DNA from: Epithemia pelagica
Lineage: Eukaryota > Bacillariophyta > Bacillariophyceae > Surirellales > Surirellaceae
DNA length: 64,000 bases
Assembly (NCBI GenBank): GCA_946965045.2
Contig: OX337238.1
Span: 1,054,001-1,118,000, forward strand
Direction of reading: 5' to 3'
Both the position numbers and the translations under genes were made by a program. The notes below the pieces were generated by a model. It saw nothing but the letters and a program-made list of their open reading frames with translations. It was not told the origin of the DNA and did not search any database. Positions 58,686-64,000 of this stretch are shown in pieces (the first letter of the stretch is position 1; each line of letters opens with the position of its first letter).

Positions 58686-60347
58686 TTATTCGATGGACTT
58701 GGGCTGGCTGGCGGACATTTCGTCCTTACCATGGAGGGCATGGAAAGATTCACCCTCTTCACGGTTCACTTGCTTCAAGGCACCATTTTCCTTCTTGAGG
58801 GCGATTTCGTACACTTGCTTTTCCTCGTCAGTGGAAGCCAAGGCCATTTGTTCACGAAGATCACGAATGTTCTTCAAGATTTGGGCACGACGTTCAGTGA
58901 AGTTTCCACCAGCAATCCACTTGTCAAAGGTAGGCAAATCTTTTCCAGCAGGGAAGGCACCACCACCCAAGTGACCAACATTGGACTTGGTGTTGGGCTT
59001 GTCACCGTGTTCCATGGCGGCACGTTCTTCAGCGGTACCAACGTACACTTCATCACGTTGGAAACCAGAGAGCTTGCGGTGGATGGCGGCAAGAACCCAG
59101 GCACCAGTACAGATACCAGTGGCTTCCAAAAACAAACAGATGCGGAGCAAGATGTAGGTAATGGGAGTGGACAAGAAAGCAACAGGGAAGGCAGAAGCAA
59201 CCAATTGCCAGGCAATAGAGGCAACAATCGTCGTAATCAAGGCTCCCAACAAACCAGTGTTGAAGAATTCTTGAGCACCGTCAGACACACCCAAAACGTT
59301 GGATTCACCATCTTCGACATCCATGGAGGTCACACGGGCAATCACAAAGAAACAAGACACGACGCACAATTGACGACCAACCATGAATCCTGGCAAGTTG
59401 TGGCCTTCTCCTTGGAACAACAAGTTGCATGTACGGGATGCCCACACAGACGAGTTACGTTCTTCATCCGTCAACTTGGCAACAGCGAAAAAGGCAATTT
59501 GCATACCCTCAAGCATACCAACAACGGCCATCAACAAGAAGAACAAAACAACGGCAACAACTTCAGGTACACCGTCCCACATCGTAGTCTTGCCATCGAA
59601 CAAAGCGGCAAAAGTAGCGACAAAGGCAAAGGTCAAAATACCAACCGACAACAGAACACGGCCCCAGAACAAAATGTTCATGAAAGCATCACGGGGTTCT
59701 TCGTTAGACTCGATGGGCTTGCCGGCCAATCCAGCAACAATCATCTGAATCAAGTAAGAAGCGTGCAACAATCCAGAAGCTTCAATGGCCATGGCAACCT
59801 TCACAGTGAACCAGTTACCCCAGTCATTGATAAAGTCAAGCATACAATGCGAAGCATTCACTTGAGTGTTCAATTGACCAATCATACAAGTCATGAGGAT
59901 CATCGCCAAACCGGACTTGAGGAAAGCGTTGGCAAGAGGATCGGGAAGGTTGAGAACGGAAGCGTCTTCAATAGGGGCACCAGACAAGTTAATGACGAAA
60001 ACCAAAGCCAACACCATGAATTGACGGCCCATGAGGTAACGGTCCAAGTTGTCTCCCTTGTGTCCGTGGTCGCAGATGCGGAAAGAGATGGGGTGACTTT
60101 CACGGTAGAGTTCACGGTCAATGGGAGGAAGACCAACCATGGAGGCTTGGCCACCTTCGACCAAAGACAACCACAACAAAGCAACCCAGATCAAAACAAA
60201 GGCCAAAGCCGGGTGAACATCTTCAGAAAGACTGGTCTGTTCGTCAAAGATCAACGCCATGACGACGATGATAGAAAAGATCAACAAGCCGATCGAGTAG
60301 ATCGCCTTGACAAGGTAACATCCATTAGCACCTGGTTCGTCCGCCAT
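58686..60347 (-). CDS. SIT: silicon transporter (SIT), 553 aa
   Basis: It imports silicic acid with sodium for frustule building, at the plasma membrane or internal membranes. The ATG is at 60347. About ten membrane segments are visible (near 12-34, 46-63, 110-124, 139-159, 196-208, 226-250, 263-280, 327-340, 350-375, 378-410). Each half has the family motif pair: EGGQ (64-67) with GRQ (107-109), and EGMQ (280-283) with GRQ (324-326). CMLD is at 168-171. The C-terminal 130 residues are cytoplasmic, with a probable coiled coil (AQILKNIRDLREQMALASTDEEKQVYEIALKKENGALKQ, given here by its ends only as about 480-530). Length, motifs and intronless frame match intact diatom SITs. A long antisense frame over it is an artefact of codon bias. 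Confidence 0.97.
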   Translation of the reverse strand: MADEPGANGCYLVKAIYSIGLLIFSIIVVMALIFDEQTSLSEDVHPALAFVLIWVALLWLSLVEGGQASMVGLPPIDRELYRESHPISFRICDHGHKGDNLDRYLMGRQFMVLALVFVINLSGAPIEDASVLNLPDPLANAFLKSGLAMILMTCMIGQLNTQVNASHCMLDFINDWGNWFTVKVAMAIEASGLLHASYLIQMIVAGLAGKPIESNEEPRDAFMNILFWGRVLLSVGILTFAFVATFAALFDGKTTMWDGVPEVVAVVLFFLLMAVVGMLEGMQIAFFAVAKLTDEERNSSVWASRTCNLLFQGEGHNLPGFMVGRQLCVVSCFFVIARVTSMDVEDGESNVLGVSDGAQEFFNTGLLGALITTIVASIAWQLVASAFPVAFLSTPITYILLRICLFLEATGICTGAWVLAAIHRKLSGFQRDEVYVGTAEERAAMEHGDKPNTKSNVGHLGGGAFPAGKDLPTFDKWIAGGNFTERRAQILKNIRDLREQMALASTDEEKQVYEIALKKENGALKQVNREEGESFHALHGKDEMSASQPKSIE

Positions 60348-61609
60348 GATTTCAGTTCTTTTCTGTTTCTCTTCAGAACAAATAGAAATATTATGAGACG
60401 AGTGCTACTTTTGTTTGTGTCTCTCTCTAAAATGATTTTGGCGGAGGATGAGGGTACAGCTGGCGAACGTTTCATTTGGCGTGCCGGCGATCACACGACC
60501 ACTTGCGCACAGCACACATAAGAATCGTCGGTTTGGTCCTTCGATGTTCATACCACTTCAGTCCATCAAACATAATTTTAACGGATTGGATAACCTCCCT
60601 CTAAGTATCTTTCTTCTTGTCTGGAGATGTTTAACGCATGAATCCATCTTTGATATGCATCTACCTCCTTTGGACGGGATTGACCTCGCTCGGGTTTAGG
60701 GAGCGAGCAAGGCGGGTGTTTCGCAAAATACCAAGCAATGACCAATCATCTAACTGATTTACAGGTCTGCGTCGCATTTCCAGTACCACTCGGTGAAGCG
60801 ACATTGACGGGGGAATAGTGCATTGGCGTGGGCCTATCGAAACATTACCTTTCACCAAGTCCCAAGCGATCGTGGTGAACCATGGCTAATGCTAGTTTAC
60901 CGTAGGAAAGCAACAGCTATCTACTCTCTCCCGTTCTTGCATCTGCTCTCTTGCCGGGTCTTTCTGGCCCACGACCACGAGTCTCGAGCATCCCCAAATC
61001 GCAAGTCGCAAGACGAGTTAGAGGAACTCCAATCTCTAGTAGAGGAGTAGGTGTTGCTTTGGATAATGGATAACCCGTAAAACCATGGATCTACTTCTTG
61101 GAGTACCTAGGAGAGAGATATGTACATGTGTGCCGCCAACCGACAGCAAAACGAGAAGTCGATCAAGGAAGCTCTCACCTACTCCTAGGAACTAGGAAGC
61201 AATTCGATTCCTAGAGACAATGACTACCATCTACTAGTCATCAATGAAGCAACCGATATGGATTGGTGCCTTGCATCAATTCTCCTATCAAGCATGTACA
61301 ATCTACAATCAACTGGTCTATCTTCTCTCCCTGTTTCGACATTCTGGAAGACCATTGAGCGTGCGCATGTTGAATATTATTGTCTATCCACAATCCACAA
61401 GCCCCAAGATACAACGCCAATGACTCCACATTTCGTCTTTGTCGTCGTCATTTTGGAAAATCGTCTCTACTGCTACTCCTACTCCTATGTACAACCAACT
61501 ACTCCTACCACCTCTGCTCTCTAGCTACCTACTCCTACCAGATCTTTCAGCAATCGCATATCGCATCCCAAAAGAATTTTTTCCAAGAGACATACTTTAG
61601 GTAATGGCA

Positions 61610-61621
61610 CGTGACGTCACG
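61610..61621. promoter_or_regulatory. CRE-like palindrome CGTGACGTCACG
   Basis: A perfect 12-bp palindrome containing TGACGTCA, about 600 bp upstream of the histidine kinase and 1.26 kb upstream of SIT. It is a candidate bZIP site; its function is inferred. Confidence 0.35.
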
Positions 61622-61640
61622 CGGGGCTGCCGATCACTGA

Positions 61641-61641
61641 C

Positions 61642-61672
<31 letters not shown>
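61641..61672. repeat. (CTGT)8 microsatellite
   Basis: Eight uninterrupted CTGT units. Confidence 0.97.
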
Positions 61673-62222
61673 GGACTGTGGACGAGCCCGACGTGTTAGA
61701 CAAGATTACAAGCGCACTTGTACAAAAGCGAATCATCGTACGACAAAGTAACCACAATTTTTCGCGCGAATGTAATGCGTTGAGCTGGCGTCGTACAGAC
61801 TGATCGAAGTCAAAGGAATTCTGAAAGTGATGACACCATACACGTCAACCGAAACGTGAATGACGTTCGTACAACAAAATTGACCACTTTCAAAGTCGTA
61901 CAACCAGGCTTTTAAAATAAGTCGCTTGTGGATCGCGAATATTATTAAGGATCACTTCCTCAAGCGACATCATCATGCCGCAGTATTTGCCGCTGGGACG
62001 TAACATGTGACAGATATAAACACGATAAGCATTGGGGATTCTTTCGTCCGCTTCTCCGGCTTCCGGCACTACAAAAACATGGCGCCCAAAGAACAGCAAT
62101 AGCGGACAGAGGGCGAAGGACGATTGACATTCGAGACTTCCACGTCTTTGACAACATATCCAGCTTGAATTGAACAACACTGCAGCTGCATACGACCAAC
62201 AAAAGAAAAATACGTGAAGAAC

Positions 62223-64000
62223 ATGAGGCAGAAGAAATCCCACCGAATATCGGTGCCTTCTCCTCCACGAAAGCCAACGGAAAGTGAATGTATGAATGAG
62301 GACTTGGAGATGGCCAGTACAAATAATCTTGGGGAGAGCCATCTTGCTCCGCCAAACGAGCATACGGCAGACGAAGATGCGTCCAACTCAATGACCGCTT
62401 CCTTATCTAGAAGCGTGGGAGGTCACTGGGCAACCACGAGTAAGAGATTCATGACTATATCTCCTTTTCACAAGATGAGCGACTTATAATGTGTTTCTTT
62501 GCTCGACCTCTGTCAAAAACAGGGACGATTATGGTTCTGATATTCGCCCTCAGTTTAGCAACTTGCTTGTCGTTTATCGCAGTGGGAGTTTCACGAGCCA
62601 AAGACAGAGAAGAAGATGATTTTCATCGAGATGCTCAAGACTTTGTCAAAAAAATTCAGGCGAGTTGGGATGAGTACGTGAATGCAGCATCGTTAGTTCA
62701 TGCTCGTTGTCGTGACGGTTCCTTTACCCGTTCCGAGTTTCGGGAAATGTATGAATATTTGGTTGCCGGTGGTTTGGATTTCAAGGCCGTCCAATTTGAT
62801 CCACTAGTGCCTCACGAAAAACGACAAGAGATGGAGGATGAGGCTCGAGCTTATTTTGCCGAATATTACCCTCACGTAGACTACAAAGGAATCAGGGGCT
62901 TTGAACCTAACATCCCGGGCCTGTCTCATCGATCTGATCAACCTTTTTACTATCCAATTCACTATATGGAACCAGTCCGAGGAAATGAGGCAGCGATTGA
63001 TTTAGATTATTACTCATCTGAATCCAGACGAAAAACAGTGGATGCTGTATTAAGTCGAGGCTTGCCGGCTGTGACAAATCGTCTTGTTTTAGTCAAAACA
63101 CCTGGTGAAGTGAATCGATGTACGCCAGATGATGACGATGCCTATGGAGTCGTCTTGATGCACCCTGGTGTCAATCTGACATCACAACCTGATATCTGGC
63201 CGAAAGAATTTTCATCCTTTGTCATTTGCATGCCTCAACTCTTGTTCAAGGCGACCGAAACGCAAGTCAAAAGCTTAGCTGTCTACATTCACGATAGCAC
63301 ACCGGCAGACCACCGTCATCGTGATCCGGATTTCTTGGGTGCTCTTCGTGCCGATGTCAAAGGCATTGGGGATGTCCAGTATACCCTTCTTGATGAAGTA
63401 TCTCTTTCGTCATTAAACGGTAATGGTCTCTACCACCGTCAAGACATCCCGGTGGCGAATCGAATGTGGACTATTACTGTGGTACCTGTGGACGGAACAT
63501 ACAATCCGCACTTGGTGTTTGTCATTCTAGGTGGCAGTATCATTTTTGTTGCTGGGCTTTGTCTGACCCTGTGGGTGTACGCCAACACGGCTCGCATACG
63601 GAAGTTCAATGCCATGAAATTCGAATCCGAAGCTGAGAAGGCAAAACTTATTCTGGACAATGCTCGACAAGCGACCCGAGCTGAACGAGAGCTGAACGAT
63701 TTTATTGCACACGAGGTGCGAAATCCGGTCGCAGCCGCCATGGCAGCCACTAGCTTTGTGAAAACAGCAATCCTCAAAGACCCTCCCCTGGTGGACGAGG
63801 AAGCGCGGCAACAAGCACGTGACGATGTGGGTGTGATTGAAAGTGCTCTGACGTTTGTCAATGACTTGTTGCGCAATATGTTGGATATGCATCGCGCGGC
63901 CGACAAACAACTCAAAGTCAGCAAGAGTGCAACGGATGTTTTGCATGATGTTTTGGAACCTGTTCATGCCATGTTGCATCAGAAAAGAGATCGCGTTGAA
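62223..64000 (+). CDS. CHASE-domain sensor histidine kinase, N-terminal part (runs off window)
   Basis: A two-component sensor. The first exon (62223-62439) encodes a polar cytoplasmic N-terminus; an 83-nt intron (62440-62522) follows. The second exon opens with a membrane segment (MVLIFALSLATCLSFIAVGV), then an extracellular region of about 310 residues whose centre (FYYPIHYMEPVRGNEAAIDL near 62943-63000, then ...YGVVLMHPGV) is a CHASE domain, a sensor for small ligands. A second membrane segment (LVFVILGGSIIFVAGLCLTL, about 63510-63570) precedes a HisKA domain with DFIAHEVRNPVAAAMAA; the phosphoacceptor His codon is at 63710-63712. The ATPase domain and any receiver lie beyond 64000. The frame is open at the window end. 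Confidence 0.92.
62440..62522 (+). other. intron of the histidine kinase gene (83 nt)
   Basis: Donor GTAAGAGATT and acceptor AAAAACAG. Its removal splits an AGG codon (phase 1) and joins HWATT to the membrane segment in one open frame; without removal, exon 1 stops at TAA 62487-62489. Confidence 0.9.

Larger units (their letters stand above)
60348..62222. other. head-to-head intergenic region between SIT and the histidine kinase
   Basis: No gene recognised. It holds a CRE-like palindrome (61610-61621) and a CTGT microsatellite (61641-61672). Short TACTCC-rich stretches (61185-61195, 61475-61540) resemble others in the window. Both flanking promoters must lie here. Confidence 0.6.

Noticed and set aside
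58611-60521. 636-codon open frame antisense to the silicon transporter
   Set aside because: The minus strand encodes a complete SIT with all family motifs; the antisense frame is low-complexity Asn/Gln/Ser-rich and follows from codon bias.

Overview
The window is a piece of diatom nuclear genome. The decisive marker is a complete silicon transporter (58686-60347, minus) with both EGxQ/GRQ motif pairs and the CMLD motif. Short GT-AG introns of 83 and 96 nt, Ty1/copia elements and tyrosine-recombinase (YR) retroelements fit this. I cannot name the species.

The left two thirds (1-46295) is almost entirely transposable elements. From left to right they are: YR-1, a YR retrotransposon (left end outside the window, to 9402) with split direct repeats; small palindromic and inverted-repeat elements (10817-12125); a LINE with ORF1 and an ORF2 of endonuclease, RT and RNase H (minus, 13933-21868); a second small inverted-repeat element (23203-23962); YR-2, a complete YR retrotransposon (minus, 24296-39572) whose recombinase gene is split by Copia-1 (25863-33099, identical 169-bp LTRs, 5-bp target duplication); and Copia-2 (39770-46295, 159-bp LTRs with two differences).

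The most interesting signal is a probable stop-codon readthrough module. In YR-2 and Copia-2, which belong to different retrotransposon orders, the gag-like ORF ends in the same nonamer TGACGCCAG. The next ORF follows in the same frame, and a strong stem-loop begins exactly 9 nt after the stop in both. In-frame single stops also separate coding blocks in YR-1, Copia-1 and the LINE, but there I see no comparable structure.

The right third (46296-64000) is host sequence: a disordered protein with a C-terminal CaaX box; an RBR-type E3 ligase and a membrane-anchored JmjC/cupin-8 protein sharing a divergent promoter; a purple-acid-phosphatase-like gene with frame problems; broken, rearranged copies of the JmjC and RBR genes; the silicon transporter; and, head to head with it, a CHASE-domain sensor histidine kinase running off the window end.
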